This document shows positions 1 through 7,661 of a DNA stretch of 34,262 bases, one piece after another. Below the pieces are notes generated by a model, which ran no database searches, was not told the origin of the DNA, and worked only from the letters and a program-made list of their open reading frames with translations. This DNA comes from Clostridia bacterium (GTDB taxonomy: Bacteria > Bacillota > Clostridia > Oscillospirales > Acutalibacteraceae), in assembly GCA_017480115.1 (NCBI GenBank), contig JAFVBH010000040.1, positions 1-34,262 on the forward strand, given 5' to 3'. The position numbers and the translations under genes are program-made. Every line of letters starts with the position of its first letter. The first letter of the stretch is position 1.

Positions 1-2
1 AC

Positions 3-2675
3 CGGCAGTATCTCTCCGTCATGAGCCGGTTCCACCGATACAGTGTCAACAACACCATGCTCATCTATATGCAGCGCCCGGACGCCTCCCTGGTGGCGGG
101 CTTCCAGAAGTGGAAAAACCAATTCGGACGCCATGTGAAGAAGGGAGAGCGCGGCATCACCATCATCGCGCCCACGCCCTTCAAGAAAAAGATCGAGGAG
201 GTCAAGCTGGACCCGGACACCAAAGCGCCTATGCTTGATAAGGACGGCAAGCAGATCACCGAGGAACGGGAGATCAGCATCCCCATGTTCAAGCCGGTCA
301 AAGTGTTCGACGTGTCCCAGACGGACGGCAAGCCCCTCCCGCATCTGGCGTCCACCCTCACCGGCAGCGTAGAGCAGTATGAGATTTTTGTGGAGGCCCT
401 GCGCCGGTCCGCGCCGGTTCCCATCTCCTTCAAGGCCATTGAGCCGAACACGGACGGCTATTTCAGTCCCACCGATCAGGCTATCACCATCCGGGAGGGC
501 ATGAGCGAGGTACAGACCATCTCCGCGCTGGTCCACGAGATCGCACACTCCAAGCTCCACAACTATGAAAAACAGCAGGCGGAGGCCGCGGCAGACGGTG
601 AGGAGCCGGTCAAGAAGGACCGCCGCACCGAGGAGGTGGAGGCCGAGAGTGTTTCCTACGCCGTCTGCCAGTATTTCGGGATCGAAACCGGCGAGAACAG
701 CTTCGGCTATATTGCAACCTGGTCCCAGGGCAAGGAGCTGAAAGAGCTGCGGGCAAGTCTGGAAACCATCAATAAGACCGCCTCCGAGCTTATTACGGAT
801 GTTGACCGCAACTTTGCGGAAATCTGCAAGGAGCGCGGCATCGACCCCAAGGCCCTGCCAGAGCAGGAAGCCCCGGAGCCGGAAGCGCCTGCCCCGGACG
901 CCTATCAGCTCTACGCCGCCGATCTGTGCGACCACCTGGACCAGCTCCATCAGAACGGGATGCTCAATAATCAGTTCACATCCGTGTCAAAGGAGGAAAC
1001 GGCAAAAGCCTTTGCGGATATGCTGCGGCATGGGAGCTTTGACAGCGCACGGAATGTGCTGGCTGACGCCGCCAAGCGTTCCGGTGTTCCTGCACCCGAC
1101 GCCCTTCTGACCCGGCTGGAGGCACTCAGCGATCAGTGGGACAAGGGACTGACCTATCAGATGGAGAAGAACGTCTTGCAGGAGGACGAAAGCTATGTGC
1201 TGGCCTTTGAGGGCGAAACCTCCCATGGCATCATCTTCTCCGGCCCCACGGAAGTCTGTCAAAAGCTGCTGGCCGAGCTGAAGGACGGCACCATGACGGC
1301 AAGGCAGGCAAGAGCAATGAACCGGCAATGGGAGGAAGCCAGACTGGAAGCGCCGTTAGGCGAGTCTGAAACGCTCTATCTGCTGGATAAGGAGAAAATC
1401 CTCCACATCCAGGCCACTGACGCAGGCTTTGACTACACCCTCTACGACGCAGACAGCATGAAGGCCATTGACGGCGGGCAGTTTTCCGTGGAGGGTGCAA
1501 AAATGCACCCTGCGGAAACCCTCATGGACGGCGCGTTCAAAGAGGTCTGCATCCTGCAAGGCTTGGAGCCGGTGCAGGTGGAGCTTGTGCCTCTGGAAAA
1601 GCTGGACGAGATCACTGAGGCCAACGATCTGCCGCCTGCGCCGGATAAGCAGGAGCAGGAAACGGATGATCCCCGTTTGAAGGAGATCGAGCATTACGCG
1701 GTGGAGGAAAGCGCGGTGCTTCTGGACACCTACCCCATGCCGGATGACACCGTGAGCATGAGTGATCTGGAGGGCGCGGGCTATCTGGACGGCGATATGC
1801 TTCCGATCACACGGGACCGGGCCTATGAAATGATGGATCAGGGCCTTACCGTCTACGGAATCGTGGACGGCGGCACGGCGGAGATGTGCCTGGACAGCTC
1901 GGACATTGACGCCCTCCCCGTGGACGCTCTTTTCTCTATTCCGCAAGAGGAATGGGAGGAAAGCACCGCTTTTGATGAAAAGATACGGGATCGTCTTTCC
2001 CATCAGGAGGAACGGGAAGCGGCGTTCCTGGCCTCCCCCGGCGACGCCTACGCAATCTATCAGCTAAAGCGCACCGATGATCTCTGGGAGATTCGCTATG
2101 AATCGCTGGACAGGCTGAAAGAAATAGGCCAACAGCCCCAGCAGGAGAATTACGATCTGGTCTATACCCGCGCCGGTCTGCCGGAGGGCCAAAGCCCTGA
2201 TGCGATCCTGGATAAGCTCTGGGAGGATTTCAACATCCATCGGCCAGCGGACTACCATTCGCCCAGCATGAGCGTCAGCGACATCATTGCCATCAAGCAG
2301 GGCGGCGAAGTATCCTATCACTACTGCGACAGCGTGGGCTTCCAAAAGCTGCCCAGCTTCAACCAGCCGGAAAATTATCTGAAAGCCGCGGAGATGTCCT
2401 TGGAGGACGATTACGGCATGATCGACGGCATCATCAACAACGGTCCCAAGCAACCCAACGTGGCCGAGTTGGAGGCACAGGTCAAGGCTGGTCAGACGAT
2501 CTCGCTCATGGACCTTGCCGCCGCCGTGAAAGCGGAGCCGAAGGAAAGGCCGAGAAGCCGGTCCTCCAAAGCCAAGGAGGAACGGCCCTCCATCATGGAA
2601 CGGCTGAAACAGCCCCTGCCGAAGCAGACGAAAAAAACAGCGCCCCAGCGGAGCGCGGAAAAGGAGTTGATCTAA
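3..2675 (+). CDS. ArdC-like antirestriction/zincin protein with YodL and DUF4316 regions (5' partial)
   Basis: A conjugative-element cargo protein probably acting on incoming single-stranded DNA. The frame is open from base 3 through the ATG at 21, and the residues before that ATG fit the family, so the true start lies left of the window. Counting from the ATG at 21: residues 1-105 resemble the ArdC N-terminal ssDNA-binding domain; HEIAH at 172-176 is a zincin-type metal site, with an acidic EEVEAES stretch near 210 as likely third ligand; about 676-770 resembles the YodL-like domain; 785-884 resembles DUF4316 and ends in a basic tail. This order is typical of Tn1549-like elements of Clostridia. 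The next gene begins 2 nt after the stop. Family is recognised with good confidence; the biochemical role is inferred. Confidence 0.85.
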   Translation, partial: RQYLSVMSRFHRYSVNNTMLIYMQRPDASLVAGFQKWKNQFGRHVKKGERGITIIAPTPFKKKIEEVKLDPDTKAPMLDKDGKQITEEREISIPMFKPVKVFDVSQTDGKPLPHLASTLTGSVEQYEIFVEALRRSAPVPISFKAIEPNTDGYFSPTDQAITIREGMSEVQTISALVHEIAHSKLHNYEKQQAEAAADGEEPVKKDRRTEEVEAESVSYAVCQYFGIETGENSFGYIATWSQGKELKELRASLETINKTASELITDVDRNFAEICKERGIDPKALPEQEAPEPEAPAPDAYQLYAADLCDHLDQLHQNGMLNNQFTSVSKEETAKAFADMLRHGSFDSARNVLADAAKRSGVPAPDALLTRLEALSDQWDKGLTYQMEKNVLQEDESYVLAFEGETSHGIIFSGPTEVCQKLLAELKDGTMTARQARAMNRQWEEARLEAPLGESETLYLLDKEKILHIQATDAGFDYTLYDADSMKAIDGGQFSVEGAKMHPAETLMDGAFKEVCILQGLEPVQVELVPLEKLDEITEANDLPPAPDKQEQETDDPRLKEIEHYAVEESAVLLDTYPMPDDTVSMSDLEGAGYLDGDMLPITRDRAYEMMDQGLTVYGIVDGGTAEMCLDSSDIDALPVDALFSIPQEEWEESTAFDEKIRDRLSHQEEREAAFLASPGDAYAIYQLKRTDDLWEIRYESLDRLKEIGQQPQQENYDLVYTRAGLPEGQSPDAILDKLWEDFNIHRPADYHSPSMSVSDIIAIKQGGEVSYHYCDSVGFQKLPSFNQPENYLKAAEMSLEDDYGMIDGIINNGPKQPNVAELEAQVKAGQTISLMDLAAAVKAEPKERPRSRSSKAKEERPSIMERLKQPLPKQTKKTAPQRSAEKELI

Positions 2676-2677
2676 CC

Positions 2678-2773
2678 ATGAACACCACCATCACCTACGA
2701 GGAACAGCAGCTCATGGCCCTCTACCGTTTGGAGAGAAATGAAAAGCGTTTGCAAAGCAGCTACCACCCGTGA
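2678..2773 (+). pseudogene. truncated transposon-transfer-assisting protein (TTRAP-like)
   Basis: The ATG at 2678 follows the ArdC-like gene stop at once, and the first 16 codons (MNTTITYEEQQLMALY) match the start of the small TTRAP-like proteins that sit next to DUF4316 genes in Tn1549-like elements. After about 2725 the frame no longer resembles the family and stops at 2771-2773, giving 31 residues where the family usually has about 60-75. The 3' part has been replaced by other DNA. Confidence 0.6.
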
Positions 2774-3014
2774 TATATCCTTTGTCAATACAATAATTCA
2801 TTGCTGCCTGCATCCATTTTACATTTGAAGTGTTTGTTCCGGAATGCTTGACCATCTTTTTACCGTTCCAGTAAGCATAATCCGAGCCGGAAGGTTCAGT
2901 ATAGTTCCAGTAATCAGAGCCATAACTTGCTGCAGATGCGGCACAGGTAAATATGCTACTGCAAGTAAGTACGCAAAGCAGCATGGCAAGAATTTTCATG
3001 GTTTTGTTTTTCAT
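2712..3014 (-). CDS. small secreted protein with N-terminal part of a peptidoglycan-binding-like repeat, 3' end disrupted
   Basis: 100-residue frame with a clear signal peptide: a KNK-rich start, a hydrophobic core and a likely AxA cleavage site near residue 29 (AASAAS). The mature part is Tyr/Trp-rich and reaches NVKWMQAAMNYCIDKGYI, which resembles the first helix of PG_binding_1-type repeats. The expected DGxFGPxT continuation is missing. From about residue 80 the sequence is unrelated and runs across the junction, so the C-terminus is probably lost or replaced. The ribosome binding site AAAGGAG lies 10-12 nt upstream of the ATG. It is divergent from the regulator at 3217 and shares its promoter region. 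The product may act at the cell surface; its function is unknown. Confidence 0.55.
   Translation of the reverse strand: MKNKTMKILAMLLCVLTCSSIFTCAASAASYGSDYWNYTEPSGSDYAYWNGKKMVKHSGTNTSNVKWMQAAMNYCIDKGYITGGSCFANAFHFSPNGRGP
2726..2775. other. junction between conjugative-element DNA and prophage-side DNA
   Basis: Left of this interval the DNA is GC-rich and carries conjugative-element genes on the plus strand. Right of it the DNA is visibly AT-richer and carries unrelated genes. Two frames break here: the TTRAP-like gene from the left and the secreted protein from the right. This may be a prophage attachment site, another recombination junction, or an assembly join. No duplicated att core can be tested because the other end of the prophage is not in the window. 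Confidence 0.55.
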
Positions 3015-3068
3015 TTAAGAAACGCTCCTTTTTAAGATTTATTGTCAGGATTTCTGCTGACAGTTATT

Positions 3069-3096
3069 AATTTATCACAACGGATTTCGAATGCAA
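3069..3096 (-). promoter_or_regulatory. candidate promoter of the secreted-protein gene
   Basis: On the minus strand a -35-like TTGCAT (3091-3096) and a -10-like TAAATT (3069-3074) are separated by 16 nt. The CGGATTTCG motif shared with the opposite promoter lies inside the spacer, a position that would suit repression. Modest match to consensus. Confidence 0.4.
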
Positions 3097-3170
3097 TAGA
3101 AGAAGACGTCCAGAAAAAAATAATCGCGTCTTTTTTAGGTCGGATTCCGTCAAAGTATGGACGGATTTCG
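3081..3170. repeat. three direct copies of CGGATTYCG, candidate operator sites
   Basis: Copies begin at 3081 (CGGATTTCGAATG), 3141 (CGGATTCCGTCAA) and 3162 (CGGATTTCGTTGA). The last two are 21 bp apart (two helical turns) and the third abuts the -35 of the regulator promoter. The first lies within the opposite promoter. The arrangement suggests one regulator controlling both divergent genes. Confidence 0.5.
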
Positions 3171-3199
3171 TTGACACGCCTTTTTATGTGTGATAATAT
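3171..3199 (+). promoter_or_regulatory. strong sigma-A-type promoter of the regulator gene
   Basis: TTGACA at 3171-3176, a 17-nt spacer and TAATAT at 3194-3199: a perfect -35, ideal spacing and a good -10, ending 17 nt before the start codon at 3217. The short leader contains the ribosome binding site AAAGGGTGA. Confidence 0.75.
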
Positions 3200-3216
3200 C
3201 AAAAAGGGTGATTGTA

Positions 3217-4275
3217 ATGTATAATACAGGGAATCCGGTGAAGGACAGGTTCCTTCCTATTTATAGCGCAATATGCGAAGAAAAAGGACTTTCTCTAAAA
3301 GAGATTCGGAAAGAGATAAAGAATGCAACCGGGGTTGATATAAAAAAAACAACTGCAGGTGAAAGCATAGATTCAGCAAAGCACAATCTGAACGCAGATT
3401 TTGTTATTGCTTTTTGTTTTACATATAAGATCGACATTAATGAAATATATTTTCAGAAAAAGATCCCAGATAAAGAATATCTATCTCCATCCGCCACCGT
3501 TTTTAAACACTCTTCCGATTTTCATGTGCTTAACGATAAAAAATTTTTTGGCACATATTATGGCTATTTTTTTAGTACACAATACATAGGAGAAATTGAC
3601 TCATTCATTTTGACGGTTGACGAAACTAAAGCCATTTTTAGATTGCGCACGCACGTAAAGGATAGGGAGACTCATTCATTAATAATTGACGAACGCATTT
3701 TTGAGGGAAAGCCAATGCACTTGGAACCTCATTTAATTTATATAATGTTTCAGCAGGATACTGGGGATGCAATGTATACGCTTGCGTACAATTGGTTTGA
3801 TATAAACACCGGTAAACATCTCTTCTTTAGGCAGGGTGCTCTTTTAACCCAATATCGTGGAGAAACGCGGTATCCGCAAATTCAATCATTTATTTTTATG
3901 GACAGAGAGATTTCAGATGAAAATCTGTCGTATGTTGCAGGTCAATTAAAGCTATGCAGTGATGCCAAAAGTAATTATATTTTTATCAAGAAAACAGTTT
4001 TTGACGCTTTATTTATGTCAGAGGCGCATCACAATGTTACGTCAGGAATTGAGAGATTAGAGTATTCAGAAAAGAAACATGAGTGCCTTTGGTTTGAAGA
4101 GGATAGCATAAGAATTGACTTGCGAAATGAGGGGTATGATGCGGCGGAAATAGAGCGGATCATTTGCAAACTAAAAGCTGTTTCTCTTAATCCAAATGCC
4201 ATCGTCTTTTATAACAATAAAGATAATGCGCAATTTCTTTTATCTTTAGGTAAAAACCAGAATGACTCTCAATAA
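3217..4275 (+). CDS. putative transcriptional regulator with HTH-like N-terminus and unknown sensor region
   Basis: 352 residues from the ATG at 3217, chosen because AAAGGGTGA sits 6-7 nt upstream; an in-frame upstream ATG at 3190 overlaps the promoter. Residues 1-75 are helix-rich, with a LSLKEIRKEI segment and a KHNLNADFVIAFCF segment spaced like the helices of an XRE-type DNA-binding domain with an insertion. The rest (about 80-352) is mixed beta/alpha and I do not recognise it; it may bind a signal. The gene is AT-rich relative to its neighbours. It is divergent from the small secreted protein, shares the CGGATTYCG-bearing promoter with it, and converges on the phage amidase gene. The regulatory role is inferred from the N-terminus and position. 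Confidence 0.5.
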   Translation: MYNTGNPVKDRFLPIYSAICEEKGLSLKEIRKEIKNATGVDIKKTTAGESIDSAKHNLNADFVIAFCFTYKIDINEIYFQKKIPDKEYLSPSATVFKHSSDFHVLNDKKFFGTYYGYFFSTQYIGEIDSFILTVDETKAIFRLRTHVKDRETHSLIIDERIFEGKPMHLEPHLIYIMFQQDTGDAMYTLAYNWFDINTGKHLFFRQGALLTQYRGETRYPQIQSFIFMDREISDENLSYVAGQLKLCSDAKSNYIFIKKTVFDALFMSEAHHNVTSGIERLEYSEKKHECLWFEEDSIRIDLRNEGYDAAEIERIICKLKAVSLNPNAIVFYNNKDNAQFLLSLGKNQNDSQ

Positions 4276-4318
4276 TAAAAATGCCCATCGCAGGCGAAAA
4301 ATCCGTCTACGATGGGCA
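4272..4318 (-). terminator. rho-independent terminator after the amidase gene
   Basis: Perfect 9-bp stem TGCCCATCG/CGATGGGCA (4282-4290 with 4310-4318). On the minus strand it is followed by TTTTTATTATT. It lies 10 nt past the amidase stop and ends the late transcript. The regulator stop (4275) overlaps the T-tract side; on the plus strand the hairpin lacks a U-run. Confidence 0.85.
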
Positions 4319-4327
4319 GAAGCAAAG

Positions 4328-5200
4328 TTATTTCAGCAGTTCGTTCACGCGACGCTGCACAGCATTGTAATCATATCCGGCAGCGGTGAGGCGCTTTTTT
4401 CTGTCAGCGCCGTTGCCCCATTTGCCGTTGATTACTTCACGGGCAAGTTCGTCCACGGTTTTTGTCGCCTCTTTTGAAGAGTAAATCGACTTCCCGGAAG
4501 AATTGAACACAGACCAGCCGGGATTTTTGTCCGCGCAGGCTTTGGCGTTATCAAGATTTTTGTACGCGCCTTTCTGCGTTTTCGTATCCGACCAGGTCTT
4601 GCGCACACGGTAAAGCTCCGTGCTTGACACCGTGCCGGTCGCACTACCAGATGAAGCGCCGCCCTGCAAAACCGCCGTGACCTGTTTTGCAAGATCGGCC
4701 ATCCGGTTCATCATCCACGAGCCGGGACAGGCGGTGGCGGCAAACCAGCGGTGAACGGTTAGGATCATTTCATCGGATTTCGGCGTGTAATTCAGGGTAG
4801 TTGCCTTGTCGCCGAGCCACAGAAGTTTCTTCTTACCGTTCCGTCTGCAAATATCCGCGCAAAGTTCAATCAGTTTTTTGTAAACGACGTCTTTGAACGC
4901 ATAGGGTTCGGTTGTATCAGATGCGCACTCGATGGTGACAGCTCTCTGATCGTTTTCACGGCTGGAAGAACACCAGGAGCGGTTCTTCTCGTCGACATAA
5001 AGACCGACGCGGCCGCTTTTGTCGATGCCGTAGTTGGCGGAAACATCACGGGTGCCGTTAAAGACCTCGCCGAGCGTTTCCGCTGTACATTGACCGACCA
5101 CACAATGGGGCGTGATGCGGTCGATAGAATGGGTGCGCTGCCCGGAATGATGGGGGCTGCGTTTGGTGTAAACCACCAAGGGGCTGTTTGTGTAAGCCAT
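4328..5200 (-). CDS. phage endolysin, N-acetylmuramoyl-L-alanine amidase with Cpl-7-type wall-binding repeat
   Basis: 290-residue lysin that cuts the amide bond between muramic acid and the stem peptide. Residues 20-165 form an amidase_2 domain: zinc ligands H32 (ITPHCVVG), H150 (TVHRWF) and C158 (TACPG) are all present. A Gly/Ser-rich linker (about 178-190) leads to a SPOR-like segment (about 192-238), and residues 246-290 match the CW_7/Cpl-7 wall-binding repeat (LAREVINGKWGNG). There is no signal peptide, so export depends on the holin. The start overlaps the holin stop as TAATG, which implies translational coupling. Strong terminator follows. Family assignment is firm; cell-wall specificity is unknown. 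Confidence 0.93.
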   Translation of the reverse strand: MAYTNSPLVVYTKRSPHHSGQRTHSIDRITPHCVVGQCTAETLGEVFNGTRDVSANYGIDKSGRVGLYVDEKNRSWCSSSRENDQRAVTIECASDTTEPYAFKDVVYKKLIELCADICRRNGKKKLLWLGDKATTLNYTPKSDEMILTVHRWFAATACPGSWMMNRMADLAKQVTAVLQGGASSGSATGTVSSTELYRVRKTWSDTKTQKGAYKNLDNAKACADKNPGWSVFNSSGKSIYSSKEATKTVDELAREVINGKWGNGADRKKRLTAAGYDYNAVQRRVNELLK

Positions 5201-5622
5201 TAGTCTTCATCCTTTCGATCTTTTTCGTTTTTGTTGTGAAGCTGTTCAAGAACGTTCTTAATTTTTTCGGGGAACGGTAAACCGAGTTCGGCGGCGTTTT
5301 CCAATAAGGAAATACCCTCATTGGAGATGTAGAAGAAAATAACCGCTGTTCTCAGAATACCGCTCTCTCCAAGCACATAAACGTCAAGAATGTTTGCTAC
5401 GCCGACGATACAGAAAATAACGACTTTCCGAGCGATACCCTTGAATCCGACCTTGCTGGACAGCTCTTTGTGGGTAACCGCGCACAGTACGCCTGAAATA
5501 TAATCAAGGACAACAAACGCGATCAGGGCATAAAGAAAGCCGTCTGCTCCGCCGAGCAGCCAGCCGAGAACACCGCCAAAGGTAGTAAAAACCGCCTGGA
5601 TTGCATTCCATATGCTTCTCAT
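5200..5622 (-). CDS. phage holin, toxin-secretion/phage-lysis holin family
   Basis: 140 residues from the ATG at 5622, chosen because GGGAGGTG lies 6 nt upstream; a GTG at 5631 overlaps that site. Hydrophobic segments at about 13-40, 50-70 and 75-95 and a charged C-terminus rich in Lys/Asp/Glu fit the holin_4 family of Firmicutes phages. It would form membrane lesions that release the amidase encoded next, with which it shares a TAATG stop/start overlap. Position between tail fibre and amidase supports the call. Confidence 0.88.
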   Translation of the reverse strand: MRSIWNAIQAVFTTFGGVLGWLLGGADGFLYALIAFVVLDYISGVLCAVTHKELSSKVGFKGIARKVVIFCIVGVANILDVYVLGESGILRTAVIFFYISNEGISLLENAAELGLPFPEKIKNVLEQLHNKNEKDRKDED

Positions 5623-5640
5623 AAAATTCACCTCCCTCCA

Positions 5641-7656
5641 TCAGGTCAGGATCTTCCATTCCTGGAAGGTTCCGTTATCGAAAAAAGTCCGCACATAAAC
5701 TTTTGTCGTTGAGGTGTAGGCTCCGCTGCAGAAACAGATTTGAATGCCATAGGAACCGTAGGACATTACAACAAGGATATGAAAACCACCGCCGGAGACC
5801 GGAGAATTTTTCGGCGAAGTGCCTGTAACCCAGATATTGTAAATTCCGCCGGTCTTAAAGGTGTTCAGGTCTGTGGTCGATGCAGTGGTTGCGCTTGCAT
5901 TTGCAAAAATGTTTGACAGCTTCGTGTCCATTTCCGTTTCGGTATAATATCTGCTGTCGTGATTATGGGAAGACGCCGCTCGGCTGGTATCCACAGGATG
6001 AACGTGGTTTGCCAGCGCAACAGCAGTACCTGACCCCGCGCTCTGCGTGCCGTTCATTTTGATGTTCGTTGCTGTGGTGTTCAGCGAAATCCCCGTGATA
6101 TCTGTCAAAGCGTGTTTGTGGGAGGCGGCGGCACGGCTGGTATCCACAGGATGAACGTGATTTGCGAGAGCAACTGCGGTTCCGCTGCCAGCGGATTGTG
6201 TGCCATTCATTTTGATATTTGTCGCCGTGGAATTTAAAGAAATACCGGTCACATCCGCAAGGGCGTGTGTATGGGAGGCGGCGGCTCTGGACGTATCCAC
6301 GGGATGGACATGATTTGCGAGAGCAACTGCGGTTCCGCTGCCAGCGGATTGTGTGCCATTCATTTTGATATTTGTCGCCGTGGAATTTAAAGAAATACCG
6401 GTCACATCCGCAAGGACGTGTGTATGGGAGGCGGCGGCTCTGGACGTATCCACGGGATGGACATGATTTGCTTTTGCAACAGATGTGCCCGACCCTGCGG
6501 ATTGCGTTCCGTTCATTTTGATATTTGTAGCGGTTGTATTCAGCGAAATACCGGTGACATCAGCAAGCGCGTGTGTATGAGACAATGCAGCATATACGGC
6601 ATCCGCCTTTCCCTTTATATAAGCCCAAAGCGCGGATAGCGGTCGCCTGTGATAGGTAGTTGTGGTGGTTCCGCCTTTTGCATACTGAGAAACGTAATAA
6701 TCCGCATCAGCGGGGGTGCTGTCGGCGGTGGAGAGCGCGTTAATCAGGCTGTTCGCAGCATTCGCCAGCGTGGTCTGCCCGGTTCCGCCTCTTGCAACAG
6801 CAAGTGTGCCCGATGTGATCGCCGACGCTGCATGATTATGTGAAGCCGCCGCTCGGCTGGTATCGGTAGGATGAACGTGGTTCGCCCGTGCAAGCGCAGT
6901 TCCCGTACCTGCAGAAACTGTACCATCCATTTGAATGTTGTCCGCAGAGGTGTTAATGGAAATTCCCGTTACATCACCGAGTGCATGGGTATGACTTGCT
7001 GCGGCTCTGCTTGTGTCTGTCGGATGCACGTGGTTTGCGCGGGCAAGCGATGTCCCGGTCCCGGCAGATGCGGTGCCGTCCATTTTAATGTTGGACGCGG
7101 AGGTGTTAATGGAAATCCCCGTGATTTCAGACAGGGCATGACCGTGTCCGACAAGGGAGCGATTCTGAAGTTCGGTTTGAATCTGTGCGACGGAATAGGT
7201 CATGGGGCGCTGATCGGTCAGCGTCGCCGTTGAACCCGAAACGAGGCAGAGGTATAACGGAAGCTGCCAGGTGGAATCGTTCTGTGTTAATGCCGGGATA
7301 GCCGGTGTTCCCGTTGACGCTGTGCCTTTTACGAGCTTCAGATCCATATTGCGCTTGGGAATAGACAGTTCGATCACAAGTCTGTCGTAGCGTTTGCTCC
7401 CGGAAGCGACAGAAGAGATTGTAACGGTCTTTGATGCGTGATTCGCCCCATATCGTCCGTTAATGAAGCAGACGCCGGATTTTACGGTCAGCTTTAACGC
7501 TGAGATCGTTGTTTCAAAGGAATTCAGCGTGTTTGCGGATACACCATTTCCCGTAACGCCCGCGATCAGTTCGGAAAATTCCGCGCTTGAGTACTTATAG
7601 GTATCATTGTCGCCGGTTGCGTAGTCAAACATCCCATAGAAATCTAATACAGCCAT
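5641..7656 (-). CDS. tail fibre with HxH-motif repeats and pyocin-knob-like tip
   Basis: 671 residues from the ATG at 7656 (AGGAGTGA upstream; a GTG at 7665 is less well placed). Residues 1-155 are a baseplate-anchor-like domain. Six copies of a 51-residue unit follow in two blocks, each with HTHALADVTGIS at its start and ANHVHPVDTSRAA at its end. The paired His residues (HTH, HVH) recall the metal-binding HxH motifs of trimeric phage fibres. A non-repeated stretch with a TSGTLAVARGGTGQT motif separates the blocks. The last 75 residues (LNTFKTGGIYNIWV to the end) resemble a pyocin-knob domain. It would bind the host surface. The gene follows the Gp37-like gene, whose end carries its ribosome binding site. 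Confidence 0.85.
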   Translation of the reverse strand: MAVLDFYGMFDYATGDNDTYKYSSAEFSELIAGVTGNGVSANTLNSFETTISALKLTVKSGVCFINGRYGANHASKTVTISSVASGSKRYDRLVIELSIPKRNMDLKLVKGTASTGTPAIPALTQNDSTWQLPLYLCLVSGSTATLTDQRPMTYSVAQIQTELQNRSLVGHGHALSEITGISINTSASNIKMDGTASAGTGTSLARANHVHPTDTSRAAASHTHALGDVTGISINTSADNIQMDGTVSAGTGTALARANHVHPTDTSRAAASHNHAASAITSGTLAVARGGTGQTTLANAANSLINALSTADSTPADADYYVSQYAKGGTTTTTYHRRPLSALWAYIKGKADAVYAALSHTHALADVTGISLNTTATNIKMNGTQSAGSGTSVAKANHVHPVDTSRAAASHTHVLADVTGISLNSTATNIKMNGTQSAGSGTAVALANHVHPVDTSRAAASHTHALADVTGISLNSTATNIKMNGTQSAGSGTAVALANHVHPVDTSRAAASHKHALTDITGISLNTTATNIKMNGTQSAGSGTAVALANHVHPVDTSRAASSHNHDSRYYTETEMDTKLSNIFANASATTASTTDLNTFKTGGIYNIWVTGTSPKNSPVSGGGFHILVVMSYGSYGIQICFCSGAYTSTTKVYVRTFFDNGTFQEWKILT
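5966..6585 (-). repeat. four tandem 153-bp units coding the distal fibre repeats
   Basis: Four in-frame copies of the 51-residue unit lie head to tail. The two central copies (about 6160-6312 and 6313-6465) differ by only one base over about 155 bp (HALAD versus HVLAD), while the outer copies differ by many bases. That points to a recent tandem duplication. Confidence 0.8.
6832..7146 (-). repeat. two diverged copies of the fibre repeat (proximal block)
   Basis: Two units of about 51 residues with the sequence pattern GISINTSAxNIxMDGT and ANHVHPTDTSRAA. They are related to, but clearly diverged from, the four distal copies. Confidence 0.7.
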
Positions 7657-7661
7657 GATGG

